Positions 12,201-24,659 of a stretch of 64,000 bases of DNA are shown one piece after another (positions within the stretch are counted from its first letter, which is position 1; the number at the start of each line of letters is the position of its first letter). This stretch comes from Synanceia verrucosa. Its lineage: Eukaryota > Chordata > Actinopteri > Perciformes > Synanceiidae. The notes below the pieces were generated by a model that did no database searches, was not told the origin of the DNA, and worked only from the letters and a program-made list of their open reading frames with translations. The stretch lies in contig CM056556.1 of assembly GCA_029721515.1 (NCBI GenBank), positions 13,784,098 to 13,848,097 of the forward strand. The letters run 5' to 3'. The translations under genes were made by a program, and so were the position numbers.

Positions 12201-15001
12201 TGTGACCTTAAATCCTTGGATAGAGGCTCAGAGGAGGCCAGGCTCATTTTGTCTTTGAAGCTCTCCACACAAGCAGTTTTGCATCTGTCAGCCAGGGTGA
12301 AAACAGTGACATGCTGGTCCAACAGACTGGGCAGGACCTCCTCCACAGCATCCTGTAGCTCTGGAAATGAAACCAAAGGGACATTAATCTACACGAAAAC
12401 ATCTGAGGAGTCTAAATTATTTGGTGGAAGTGTTGAAAAACTCAGGCATAGTACTCCTATAAGCTTGCAATCTGAAACATCATCACTAGATTGGCCCAAA
12501 TGTTACAATATTCATTTGACAATGCTTTGTCAAACTTCTTTCAAAAAAAAAGTCTGATACTTAAAAATGAACAAAATAAACACAATGCAAAATGGCCCCA
12601 TGTAGTGCTACAACACCCGTTACAGTATCAGCCACTAGCAGTTACCGATACATTGACTTCAAAGCACTATTTTCATGTCATGACATATTTGGACTATATA
12701 TAATGTATAGGTAGTTTTATCCATATCCATGCATCATAAATTTATCATGGTTCAGCTTACAGTCGTGGTCAAAAGTTTACATACATTGTAAAGAACATAA
12801 TGTCATGACTCTCGTTGTTTCTACAACTCTGATTTTTCTCTGATAGAGTGATTGGAACAGATACTTCTTTGTCACAAAAAAACATTTATGAAGTTTGGTT
12901 CTTTTGTGACTTAATTATGGGTCAACTGAGAATGTGATCAAATCTGCTGAGTCAAAAATATACAGCAACATGAATTAGCAATTTTGGTGACTTAGAAAGC
13001 TGTGTCAATGAACTGAACTTCACAGCATGGCCTCTGAACTTCTTGTGAGTGATCATGAGTGACTACAGCTGGTGACTTCTCTGAGGCCATTTAAATAGGG
13101 CTCATTGGATACAAACGCCCACAAACGCTACAATGGGAAAGTCAAAGGAGCTCAGCACGGATCTGAAAAAGTGAATCATTGACTTGAACAAGTCAGGAAA
13201 GTCACTTGGAGCCACTTCAAAGCAGCTGCAGGTCCCAAGACAACAACAGTAACAACAACTGTTTATAAGTATAAAGTGCATGGCACTGTTTTGTCACTGC
13301 CACGATCAGGAAGAAAATGCAAGCTATCATCTGCTGCTGAGAGAAACTTGGTCAGGAGGGTGAAGAGTCAACAGAGAACCACCAAAAAAGCAGATCTGCC
13401 AAGAATTAGAAGCTGCTGGAACACAGGTGTCAGTGTCCACAGTCAAGCGTATTTTGCACCACCATGGACTGAGAGGCTGCCGTGCAAGAAGGAAGCCCTT
13501 CCTTCAAAAGCAGCACCTTAAGGCTCGACTGAAGTTTGCTGCTGATTACATGGACAAAGATAAGACCTTCTGGAGGAATGTTCTGTGGTCAGACGAAACA
13601 AAAATTCATCTGTTTGACCATAATGCCCAGCAATATGTTTGGAGGAGAAAAGGTGCCTACCGTCAAGCACAGTGGTGGTAGTATTATGCTGTGGGGCTGT
13701 TTTGCTGCCAATGGAACTGGTGCTTTACAGTGAGGAAATGTGATAATTAAGGAGGAGGATTACCTTCATATTCTTCAAGATAACCTAAAATCATCAGCCC
13801 GAAGATTGGGTCTTGTGTGCAGTTGGGTGTTCAAAAGTGGTAATGGAATGGCTAAATCAGGCTAGAATTAAGGTATTAGAATGGCCTTCCCAAAGTCCTG
13901 ACTTAAACCCCATTGAGAACATTTTGACAATGCTGAAGAAACAAGTCCATGTCAGAAAGCCAACAAATTTAACTGAACTGCACCAATTCTGTCAAGAGGA
14001 GTGTTCAAAGATTCAACCAGAAGCTTGCCAGAAGCTTATGGATGGCTACAAAAAGCACCTAATTGAAGTGAAAATGGCCAAGGGACATGTAACCAAATAG
14101 TAGCATTGCTGTATGTATATTTTGGACCCAGCAGATTTGGTCACTTTTTCTGCTGACCCACAACAAAGTCAAAACAACCAAACTTCATGAATGTTTTTTG
14201 TGACAAAGAAGTATCTGTTCCAATCACTCTATCACAGAAAAATCAGAGTTGTAGAAACAACTGGAAACTCAAGGGAGCCATGACATTATGTTCTTTACAA
14301 GTGTATGTAAACTTCTGACCACGACTGTATATATGAAATATTAATGTCAATATAAAAATACTAAACTATAAAACTTGCATGTGGTGCGGTATGAACAATA
14401 TGAAGTATATCTGAACTACAGATTAATATAAAGCACACAAAGTAATTTGCTTATAACACTTTTGTAACTTTGGCACTACAGTGTTGTAGCAGAGTATTAC
14501 CGCTCAGTATATGATGTGGATACAGACACACATGTAAAGCTCACCTCCTGCTGCCACCAGAGCCCTGGCTCCACTGCAGCTGAAGCAGTGTAACAGGGAC
14601 TTGGATCTGATGTTATAGTTGAGAAAAGCAGTGGAACATCCGATCTTCATCAAGCCCAACCACATCCACAGAAACATGGGCTCATTCCTGAGGAACAGCG
14701 CTACTGTGTCTCCTCCTTTCAGTCCACTCTGCAGGAAAACTCGAGCTGCTTTGTTACTGAGTTCATCTGTGTCCTGGTAGCTGAAAGTGTCCTCATTGAA
14801 AAGGATGAAGGGCTTGTGTGGCTGCGCCTTCACCCTGTCCAGAAAGCGGTCCACGATGGAGTAATTAGCCTGCATGTATTTCAAGAGAGTGCGCCTCGAT
14901 TTTAATTTAGCCCACACGTATTTGACATCCTGGAAAAAGTGCGGATGGCGAAATAAAACAGCGAGAAATATCACAGCTGCAAACACGATCCAGGCAATCA
15001 T
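6256..15001 (-). CDS. slc27a2: Very-long-chain acyl-CoA synthetase (FATP2-like), complete downstream tandem copy
   Basis: Ten coding exons, minus strand: 15001-14545, 12360-12151, 12059-11904, 10704-10580, 10483-10289, 10195-10105, 8328-8130, 7247-7150, 6645-6515, 6432-6256. Borders are GT-AG and phases agree, giving 1,839 nt or 612 aa (human SLC27A2 is 620). It has an N-terminal membrane anchor, the ATP/AMP motif YIYTSGTTGLPKAAV, and the FATP block FSASHFWDDCRKYNVTVIQY. GDLYFNTGDLL is followed by the conserved FQDRVGDTFRWKGENVATTE. The C-terminus ends in lysine-rich SGKIKI, as in ER-resident relatives. Introns 1, 3, 6 and 7 carry transposons, which swell the gene, but no exon is broken. Function as in the family: ATP-dependent CoA ligation of long and very-long-chain fatty acids and possibly bile acids. 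It is probably functional. Confidence 0.93.
7304..8084. mobile_element. MITE-like element with 16-bp inverted ends, in slc27a2 intron 7
   Basis: The sequence gctttcacaccgaaca at 7304-7319 is exactly inverted at 8069-8084. The interior is not coding. Within it, about 7840-7960 matches the piggyBac-like repeat found elsewhere, so it may be a composite. No convincing target duplication was identified, so the superfamily is left open. Confidence 0.6.
8665..9975 (-). mobile_element. Degenerate Tc1-like transposon, in slc27a2 intron 6
   Basis: Minus-strand fragments spell a Tc1-type transposase. The N-terminal helix-turn-helix region is at 9916-9494 (SRLAARHRTTGSVHDRPRSG, then MDRNDDQYLR). The catalytic block FLFMDDNAPPHGARNV is at 9307-9017, and the DDE end SPDLNPIEQVWDQLKQRL is at 9032-8823. 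Fragments are in different frames and part of the middle, including the first catalytic Asp region, is lost. The same family is present at 40865-42175. A 35-bp SINE tail (8702-8740) interrupts the left end. Confidence 0.8.
10785..11140 (-). mobile_element. piggyBac-like non-autonomous repeat, in slc27a2 intron 3
   Basis: In reverse orientation this matches the repeats at 25640-25927 and 51237-51560. Shared blocks include the end-proximal caaaagtgcc, the ttcatttgagcta block and the region with aatcccagaag. It is non-coding. The terminal ctctttgag is not preserved here. It lies directly beside the palindrome at 11142-11370. Confidence 0.55.
11142..11370. repeat. Large imperfect palindrome (foldback), arms about 108 bp
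   Basis: The left arm 11142-11249 is the near-perfect reverse complement of the right arm 11260-11369, with a roughly 10-base spacer. Shared blocks include agtaccgacaac at the outer part, aaacatggt, and cctttaaacca near the centre. It lies in intron 3 of slc27a2 copy 2. The matching intron of copy 1 (317-876) is shorter and lacks it. The structure suits a foldback or MITE element; no coding. Confidence 0.75.
12760..14327 (+). mobile_element. Tc1-like transposon with TA target duplication, in slc27a2 intron 1
   Basis: The element begins cagtcgtggtcaaaagttta at 12760 and ends with the matching inverted sequence at 14327. It is flanked by TA on both sides (12758-12759, 14328-14329). The inverted ends extend well over 100 bp. 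Inside, a forward Tc1 transposase is readable in pieces: VSTVKRILHHHGLRGCRARR, FWRNVLWSDETKIHLF, GGSIMLWGCFAANGTGAL and SPDLNPIENILTMLKKQV up to 14100. Stops and frameshifts between pieces show that it is dead. The empty counterpart is intron 1 of copy 1 (1334-1960), so it inserted after the duplication or was lost from copy 1. Confidence 0.9.
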
Positions 15002-16305
15002 GATGACCTGTGGAAAAGCTTCAAGCTGCAGCAGTGAAGACTGAGGTGAACAAGGCTGGAGCATTAACAGATAAAGAGGAATAGGAGGAGGAGATGAAGG
15101 GTTGGACAGGTTAGAAAGGTTATCAAACTATATAAAGCTCACTTTTTCAGTGCTTCACACTGGAGAGCAGGCTGATTACATGATTTGTATAATTGATTAT
15201 CCTATGAAATGTTAGTTTATATTGTAGGGGTAGTATGATGTTTTTTGTTTTTGTTTGTTTTGCTTTGGGCTGTCATTGAACATCACTGAAAGTAATCTAA
15301 AAGGCAGCTCAGCTTCTAAAATGACTGATTTTAAACATGATTTACAGGAGAATTCACCACAAATTAATTATTCCTTATTTGAAATAAAATAAGATTTATT
15401 AAAATGAAATAAATATAAACAAAAGACAGTTATAATCTATGCACAGCATGTACCATTAATGTGGCAGAAAAGAATACAACCAAACACAGAAATTTGACAG
15501 AGAAAACTGAACATAAAGCTGATACTCAGTGGTAGGAACAGTACAAGGGACTGTAAGATGCCAGTATAGGTCAGTCAAGGTATCACAAGTTAAATATTAC
15601 AGAACTGTAGCCTCTGACCTTTAGACATTTACATTGAAGTGCACTTACCTCTGATGTAAGTGATTTCAAAGCAAGCATAAAAGAAACAAGAAGACATGAG
15701 CCGATACTCATTTGTTGTGTTTCCAATAAAATGCCTCTATAAGCTCACCTTAAAACAAATGCACCATGTTTGAAATAAGCAAACAAGGGTTTGCTTATTT
15801 ATCATTAATAATCAAACCATTGTCATATATTGAGAATGAAGATCTGCAGTGGTATATGAAAAAACTAGACTTAAAAGTTGAAAAGTTCTTAGAAGCCGAG
15901 AAGTCTTTTTTTGGAAACTCTGCCCACTCATAAACACTGAGTAGTAAATATGAAGCTGCCACAAGAAGCTTATTGTAGCTTTGCAAAATGTTACTTTCAG
16001 GCTAGCTGTTTTCTCTCTTTTTTTTTACTGTGGTTATGCTAAGCTAAGCTAATCGTCTGCAACATGACATTGATATCAATCTTCTCATCTAACTCTCTGT
16101 AACAGAACAAATTGCATTTCCCAGTATGTCAAGCTATTCCTTTAACAGAATCAATGCAACACACGCACTGCAAGCCGCTATGAAGGCCAAGGTTCTACAT
16201 CATGTAAACTTTATATTAAAGGCACTATTTTTGAAAGCTCACAAAATTGTCAAGTCAGTTCAAAGCTTGTCTTTCGACTTCATTTCATACCTGCCTTTCC
16301 CTTTG
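15002..16305. other. Spacer between slc27a2 copy 2 and cep152
   Basis: 15002-15790 is the duplicated 5' flank of slc27a2 (same as 2418-3100), which should hold its promoter. 15790-16305 has no exon I can support and should contain the 3' UTR of cep152, which is transcribed towards it. No clear CpG-rich block or TATA box was recognised. Confidence 0.5.
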
Positions 16306-19300
16306 TCATTTTTGTCGGTAGAAGGGACTGTCGAAGCCGCTGTCCTGCTGCCGTTGTCTCAACTCTGAGAACAGAGGCCTGGAACAAACTGCCTGCTGCT
16401 TCTCACCTTCAGAGCCAGGGGTGGGCTCCCTGTGTGTATTCAACTTTGCATGGTGAAAGTTCTGGGATTGAGGTGTCTTTTTTGCAATTTCATTATAGAC
16501 AGTCAGGTCAGAAACATTTGGAGTGAGGCCGCCAAACTCTCCTAAGTCACTGGCTGATGCAGCAGAGACAGAAAAGGGCTTCACTGGCTCAACTTTCCTC
16601 CCTGAGTAGGACAATGTGGAAACCTGGAGGCCAGTGTCTGAGTCACTACTGGTCATGCTCCAGTCAGTCTGTTTTTCATCTCTGATAGGAGCCTCCTGGA
16701 TGATGAAGGGTTTGCTCTGTCGCGCTGAGTCAAGGCGGCTGTCTGCTTTGCTGGAGTCCATTCCCTGCAGGTACATTTCCCTGCTTTTATTCCTCACAGA
16801 CACATTGACAGCATCCACCTGGGGCGGAGGAGCAATCTGTTGAGAAGGTTTGTAGGAGTGGAGGTATGTGTAAGAAGCAGTCTGGAGTTTCTGCCCTGCA
16901 TCTACTGAGGCCTCCTCCTTCCCAGATGCACAAATGTCCTGGTGAGTCAAAAGTTTGGTCCTTGCTGTGGTTTGTTTCTGCTCTGAATACCCAGGAGTCT
17001 TTTCCCTGTGGGATCTCTCCTCTGGCCTGATATCAGGGAGCTCATTTAGTGTTGACAGGCTACCTGGAAGGCAGTTAGCTGTGGACACAGGTGTCAAACA
17101 ACCGGTCAATACAAAACAGATTTCCACCACATTGCTATTTTGAGGTAAAACAAAGACAGTAAAGTAAAGCAGCTCTGCACAACAGGACTCACTTTGTAAT
17201 GTGTAGTTCTTTCCAGATTTACTTTTGAAAGGTGTCTCCAGCACTTTAGCCATGGCTGCCAGCTTGCTTGCAGCATTCATTATTTTCTTTTCAGCCCTAC
17301 AGAAGACAGGAAGATCAATACAATTAGCCTTAAGAGCCATGATGAAGCAAGCTAACAAGTTGAGGTGGATAATCGTAGCCTCTTGCCCAGTAGTCTTTCC
17401 TCCATCTTCCAGCAACTCCTGCAGACAGGTCAGATAATAGCGCCGCATCTTTCTGGCAGTGTCCTGCCTCTCCCTCTGGACCTCCATGCGGATCATCTCT
17501 GCTGCTCGCTCCCGACTCTCCTGGAGGTAGCGCAGCATGTCTCCTGCCATAAAACACAATTATGATCTGCGTTTTCACTAGGCGCAAAAAGCATGATACA
17601 GGACATTAGAGCATCTACTTTTGCCTGTAATCTACTTCCTCATCCCTTCAGATAGATGGAACTTTGAATTCAGGTGAAAAGCATTTTAAAGCTGCACGCG
17701 CACACACACACAACCTCTGATCTTTTCCACAGTCATCAGATATTGCTGCTTCATCTCCTCAAGGCCTTGCTGAGCATTTTGATCAGAACTGTAAGCAAGA
17801 AAAGAAAACATTAAATAAAAAAATAAGGCTCTCCAGCTTTCTTCACTCACTACAAATCAAACTATGTTACCGTTAATATTGTACACAAAACCTCGTAGAG
17901 GCTTATGATACAAAATATAAATATGTACACATAATTAACAATTGCAAATTATGTTACAGCTCATTTAAAAGTGTAAATTGGCAACCATCAAAAGGTTTTT
18001 TCATTTGGTTTCTGAACAGATGACGATGCAACATGTCTAGAAGGATGATGCAACATGTCTAGAAGGATGATGCAACATGTCTAGAAGGATGATGCAACAT
18101 GTCTAGAAGAAACTGATTTGCATAATAGCGAAAAAAAAGTCATCATTATGACAGTAGACATATGTAATATAACAGGTGATGTCTGGTATATCTTAGTATT
18201 CCCCTAAATACAAGATGCTTAAGCAAAATCGTTGACACTTGAAGGGAAAGAGAGAAGGGAGGGCATCAATAAACACAGCCAGGGAAACAATATTTAATTT
18301 GATTAAACTTTGAACTTAAGGTAAGAAATGACACAAAAAAGATAAACAACAAACCTTAAGGATTCTTTGGCTCTCTTCACCTCTTCTTGCTGCAGCAGAT
18401 GTGCCTCCTTTGCCTTTTGTAAGCTGCTTTCATGCTCATCTGCAATATACAAACATATTTTGAGTTTATCTATTTAAATGACATTTAAACAAACATTTTT
18501 AAAGCATTAAATACCTTTCAGATGCTGCATAGCAATGTTGTGCTCTCGAACACTGTGCTGGAGTTGACGACAGGCTTTCTCCAAGTGTCTCTGGAGCTCC
18601 TGGTTCTTCTTTTGCAGCTTAGCTGAAGTCTCAGCACACTCCTTCCTGCAGTGAGTCTGATCCTTCCTCTGGGATAAAGAGTCTGAGAACAATGGACAGT
18701 AATGTTGCATTAACATCTTGATGGGCAACACACTGTAGTTGAATCAAAACAACTAAAATCATGTCATTTCATAGATTGTTTCTACAATACTGCTCCTTGA
18801 AATAATGACAAGAGTGCATTACATACTTTGCATTTTGTCGATTTCTCTCTCGTGCTGCTCCTGTGCTTCTTTTAACACACAGCTCAATCTCTCCTCACTC
18901 ATCTGTGGGGACAATGAATCATCAATGAAACCATAAAAGTAAAAGCAACTGAAAGGCACAGAGGCCCAAACTGCTCAGGACACTGTGACAACCCATCATT
19001 CTAACATTTCTCCACATTTGTGTGTATATCAAGTGGAATAGTGAATGAGAAATAAAAAAAAAGGAATTTACCAAAGGGTACACTATAAACATAATACCAC
19101 ATAAGTGCTCATACACTCACACTCACACCTACGGGCAATTTAAATTAACCAATTAACCTAATCCCATGCATGTTTTTGGATGGTGGGAGGAAGCCAGAGT
19201 ACCCGGAGAGAAGCCACGCAGTCTAAACTAAATCAGTCTAACCCTGAAATGGTAGCATCCAATCACACCACTAATCAGGTTAAATGGGACATATGGCTTC

Positions 19301-22300
19301 TTCTGAACATGCAAACATAAGCGCTCATATTTAAAAAATAAATTAATAAATACAGCAAAAGAGACTGCACACTGACTTTCACACACTTATCAATGCAATA
19401 TTTCATCCTGCAAGTAAAAAACTGACTTGTGACCTCACAGGTGGAAACACTGCATTAATTAATACTGTGAAACTTGTAGATTTGTCCTCAGCTTTCCCTT
19501 TACTGCTTTATCCTGTAACTGTATGTAACCATGGTTTGATGTGCAGACAACCCACTGTTTTTGCTTTGAGTGCTTCTTGTGTTACAACAACAACCTTTGT
19601 CCTTACAGACTCAGTAAATTAATCATTGGGCCAATCCACCTAAATCATTAACAGATCAAAATCACTCATCTTTCCACAACAGATAATAAAACTCACTTTC
19701 TTCCATTCCTTCTTGGCTTGAGATACTGCTCTGTTGACTGTGTCTTTGCAGAATGTTTGGATGATGTGGGTTATTGTGCCCTCTGCTGGTGCCCCACTGG
19801 TCCTCTTGGTGTCTTCAGTGCCCAGCTGATCCGTGTTAGGATTCCTGAAAAGTTGTGCCTGGACCTCTGTGAGACCAGCCTGAAGCTCTGCTCTTAATTC
19901 ATCTCTCATCTGCTTTCTCTGGGCCTGCTCCCTCTCGACATGCTGACATCTCCACTCCTCCTCTCGGGCCCTCAGAGTCTGCTGTAGCCTGGCCTCCATC
20001 TGCAGGAGCAGCTCCCTCTTATGGAGATCAGCATCCTCTCTGGCCTGCTGCAAAGCCTGCTCCAGTTTTTTGCATTGCTCTTGCAGCTGCTCACTGCGGA
20101 CCTGGATGACAGTGATCTCCTGTTGTTTGTCTCGGTTCCAGGCTGTTCTAGCTCCGGCCAACTCAGCCTTCAGGAGGGTAGCTTGTTCTCTTCTCCCTTG
20201 CTCCAGCTGACTCTGAAGAGCTGCCACTTCCTCTTGGAGCTCCTCCATCCTCAGTGTTCCAGAGCTCTGCTCCTCCATCTTCTTCTTCTTCTTAAGCCAC
20301 TGCTCCTCTGCTTCCCTCCTGGCCTGGGATACCTCACCCATTTAAACAAAGGATTATGCATTATGAGAAAGGAAAAACCATTTGACAGCAGCAACACTTT
20401 AACTCACATGGATAAAACCCTGTCATACCCGCTGTTCTGTACATTTTTCGTGTAAATCTTCCCATTTCTTCCGCTCAGTTTGGAGAGACGCCTGGTATTC
20501 TGGTAATGAAGTCAAATCCTCAATCCACCGACTGTAGGCCCTGGTTACTGCACCTTCAACCTGAAACAACACATTTACACCCACTACTAAATGTCACACC
20601 TCCTCAGTGAAGGCAAGATAGAAAATAGCTAAGGAACACACACAAACCTGTCTGGCCATGTCCTCCAGGTGTTTCTCATGCAGCTCTCTCTGGGCTTGTT
20701 TCCTGGCTTCCTCCACAGCTTTGTGTTTGACTTTGTCAGCCTCCAGCTGCAGCTGCTGTTTCTGGACACTGAGCTTGGAGTCAAGCTCCTCAACAGTAAC
20801 AGTCTCAATCTCATCTGTCTGACAGGGTGCCTCAGCAGTCAATTTGTGTGTCTCTCTCCTACTGTCTTCCAGCCTCTGGACCCAGGTCTTCTCCAACTGC
20901 ACAGAAGCAGTAAAAGCTTTTAAGTGTGATGTAAAAGTCACCATTTGAGAGTCGAGAGTGCTGGACAGAGAGAAAATCCTACCTTTTGTAGTTCCTCCTT
21001 CCAAGCAGCCTTGGCCGAGGCTACGTGAGAGTTCACCTGTTCCTGGAACTCAGTCTCCTTTTCTTTAGACCAGAGAGCTTTGAGCTGGTTTATTGAGGCC
21101 TGATGCTGAACTTCTAGCTCAGCCCTCAGTTTCTCCACAGCTGTGTCATTCTCTTCTCTCATCTTTTGCTGGTAATGAGAACCAAATCATAAATAATTCT
21201 CAGTTGGGCAGGTAGTCTACATTATAGACAGGCAAAGAAACAGCAATACAGTACTGATACAGTGATACAGTACCTCAAAGAAGTCTTTCAGCATTTTATT
21301 TTTTCTACCTTTTGTTATGTTACAGCCTTATTCCAAAATTGAATATTTTTCCCCTCAAAAATCAACACACAACACCCCATTATGACAAAATGAAACGTTA
21401 ACTAATTTCCAAAAAAGAAAAAAAAAATAAATCTAAAAATAACAGCCGTTTAATAAGATGAGCTACACGATTACTATTCTCATTTGAGTCCTGAGTAAGT
21501 GGTGTAACTTGAGAAAATTCAATGTGTAAACAGACTACTTCCTGTGTATCATAGTTTACTAAGGACCCCTAGTGCCCGCCTATGTGGCCTTCACAGTGCC
21601 TGAACTTAAATACTTATTTGTGATGTTGTCACATACGCATACATGCTTTGTTTTAGTTCAGTTATGGACAAATCCAGACTCAAATGAGAATAGTAATAGT
21701 GTAGCCCATCTTATTAAATGTATTATTTGTGAAATGGTCAAGTTTGTGTCATTTACTGGCTGTATTTCAGTGCCCCGTTCCCTCCTGTTAAGTGGACATC
21801 ATCAAATCCAAATATCATCAGAAATGCTCCAAATGACTCCAAAGTGATATGGGTGAGTAAATGGCAGTATTTTATCCCAGAAATAAAGTCCAATTTGTAA
21901 AAAACAGACTTGCCTTTTAAGACTGTAACATAACAAAATGTGGAACAAGTGAGGTGATGTGATGTGAATACTTTCTGGATGCTCCCAGCATCTCAGCTGA
22001 GTCAACGCATACATATATCAGTGCAAAAAAATGTAAACACAGGACAATATTAAAAATTGAATTATAAATAATAATTTACCCCACAATCGTGTATTTTGGT
22101 CGTTGCATACCTGATTTACTCTGACCAAAGCCTCTTCTTTCTCAAGCATGTCTTTTTCCTTGCAGACAGATATGTAACACTCTTGCACAGCCGACATCTT
22201 ATCATTGACCTCAGACAGCTGGGTCCTGCGAAGAAGGATGAATACTGTAAATGAAAGGTTTCCAGATAAAGTAAATATTCAGTGACAGGACAAGACTCAC

Positions 22301-24628
22301 TGTAACAGTTGGACCTGCTGCTGGTGCTGCGCAGTCAGCTGTTCAACCTGAGCATCATGTTCCAGCATGAGCTCAGTGCGGACCCGGTCCACCACGTCGT
22401 CCCTGTATTGCTGATGAATCCGCTCAGCTCTCCATTATCAAACACACACACACACACACACGAATATAGACATTATGATGATAAAAACAAATCTATATCA
22501 TCATCATCATCTTATTTCCATCCCTGTGCCCCACCTCTGAGCAGCCTCCTGTTTCTCTTGGTCCAGTTCCTGGATCATCTCCCTCATCTTGGTGCAAAGC
22601 TCCAAGTTGGCAGACCTCACCTTCTCCTCACTCTGTTTCAGCTCCATATTCTTCTTTTCTAACACCTAGAATTTAGACAGAACACCACCCGTCTTTTACA
22701 ATATAGCCCAAAACAAAGAATAATTTGACTATATGACAAAAATATATCCAACCTCCACTCGTTCCTGTAAGTGTTGTTTGTCTTCCTGCAGTCTTGTGAA
22801 CTCTTTCTGAGACTCTCCAGTTATGTCTAGATGTTTCATCTGACTGGTCTCCCTGACCTGTAAACACAGACACACCTTCGGATTTAGGGCCTGTTTACAC
22901 ATACACGGGTATTTGTAAAAACTGAGACTTTTCCCTTTGTTTGTGCCTTTCATTTACACAAAAACAACGATTTCTTCTCTGAATACAATTCTTTCTAAAA
23001 ACTCCGGCAAAAGTGGAGATTTAGGAAAACTCTGGTTTCACATTTGAATGTAAACGGAGAATAACTGAGTTTTAGGAAATCAACGCACCAAAAGTGTGAT
23101 CTTTTTGTGATGTACGGTCGTCAGAGTAAGCTATGAGCAGTCAAGCATTCCAAGTATCAGTAGCACTTCTGTTGATGCAAGCATTTTTTAGGTTTTGCAA
23201 ATAAAGCTTCTTTATTGCTGTATGTAGAGGAGCAGAGACATATTAGGGCTCGGAGGAACAGGAAGTCGCTCATGTTAGTCGTTGTTGTCGATGAGGCTGC
23301 GGATTGGCTTGCATGGCTTTCTCCTTCTTCCTACACTGTCGCTCATAGGCTTGACGTAGTTATGACGGCCCTCAACAGCGTATTTATGCGGGTTAATGTA
23401 AACGGAAACTTATTTTGAAAACTATGATGTGTGCACAATGATAGTTTGGAAAACGGAGGGAAGGAAATATTTGTTTATAAAATACCTTGCTATGTGTAAA
23501 TAAGGCTTAATCTGGAATAAATCAAATTGGCTAATGTGTCTGAATCTGAATATTGTAGTAGCTGGCAGCATATACCAGTACAGCGTTAAATGATTTGCTC
23601 AGAAATGCAGCATTAAAGCTGGTGTCTGGTCATGTAGGGTCCTCACCGAAGAGCAGAGCTTGGCTTCATCTAACTGGTTCTGCAGCTCATTCACTCGTCC
23701 CTGACAGAGCTGGAGGTCCTCCTGCAGCTGACTGATCTTCTGCCGCTTTCCCTTCAGACTAGACAGACAGCGCTGCATCTCTACTCGCAGCAGCCGCAAA
23801 GCTTCATCTTTGGGCAGCTTGGAATCTGACAGGTGGGCCAGGGCAGTACTGAAAAGTAGGAAAAGTTAGCTTTATATCCATGGTAGTGGTGATAATGAAG
23901 TGGAAACAATGGCAGTCAAAGTGCCACAGTATCAGCATTAATACAATGACATCAACTTTATAATCATGGTGTACCTGTGAAGTAAGCCGTTTTTCCTGTT
24001 CATTTGCTTTAATCCTAAATCCATACAGGATTCAGACAGTTGGCTCTCCCAGTCACTGCTCAGGTCTAATGTAACAACACCGTGTTTCACAGCAGATTCA
24101 TACAGCGTGATCTGCTCCTTCAACTCGACCAGTTCCTCCTTCAGGATGAAAATAAAACAATAAAAGTTGAATCAAGTTTGTTTAGAGTGGTTCAATTTTG
24201 TGGCAGAAAAATCAAAAGACCAAACCTGTAAGACTTGGTTCATGTTTTCACTCAGTGCCTTGGCTGATTGAGCCTGTTGTAGTTTGATTTGTATCTGACT
24301 CATCTCCTGCACTGAACCTGAAGAAATGAAATCCGCAACAGAGAAGAAAAGATGCTTTGGAATCGATCAAATTTAAATAAAACATACGGGCACAGATATG
24401 CTCATTAATGTTTTAGGACTTTGGTTTTCAGCAAATACATAACACAAAAAGATGACTGAAATCCACATTCACTCACTTGTCTGCAGCAGCTTGGCACATT
24501 GCTGTTGACTCTCCTCCAGACGCTGACTGAGGGTGTTGATGACTCTGGCTCTCTCCAGTTGCTCTTCTTCTCTCTGGCGCTCCAGTTGCTTCACCTGCTC
24601 TCGTAGCTTCTGACCAACATCAGTCTGG

Positions 24629-24659
<31 letters not shown>

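Noticed and set aside
18022..18109. CRISPR-like array
   Set aside because: The units are contiguous without spacers and the DNA is a vertebrate intron.
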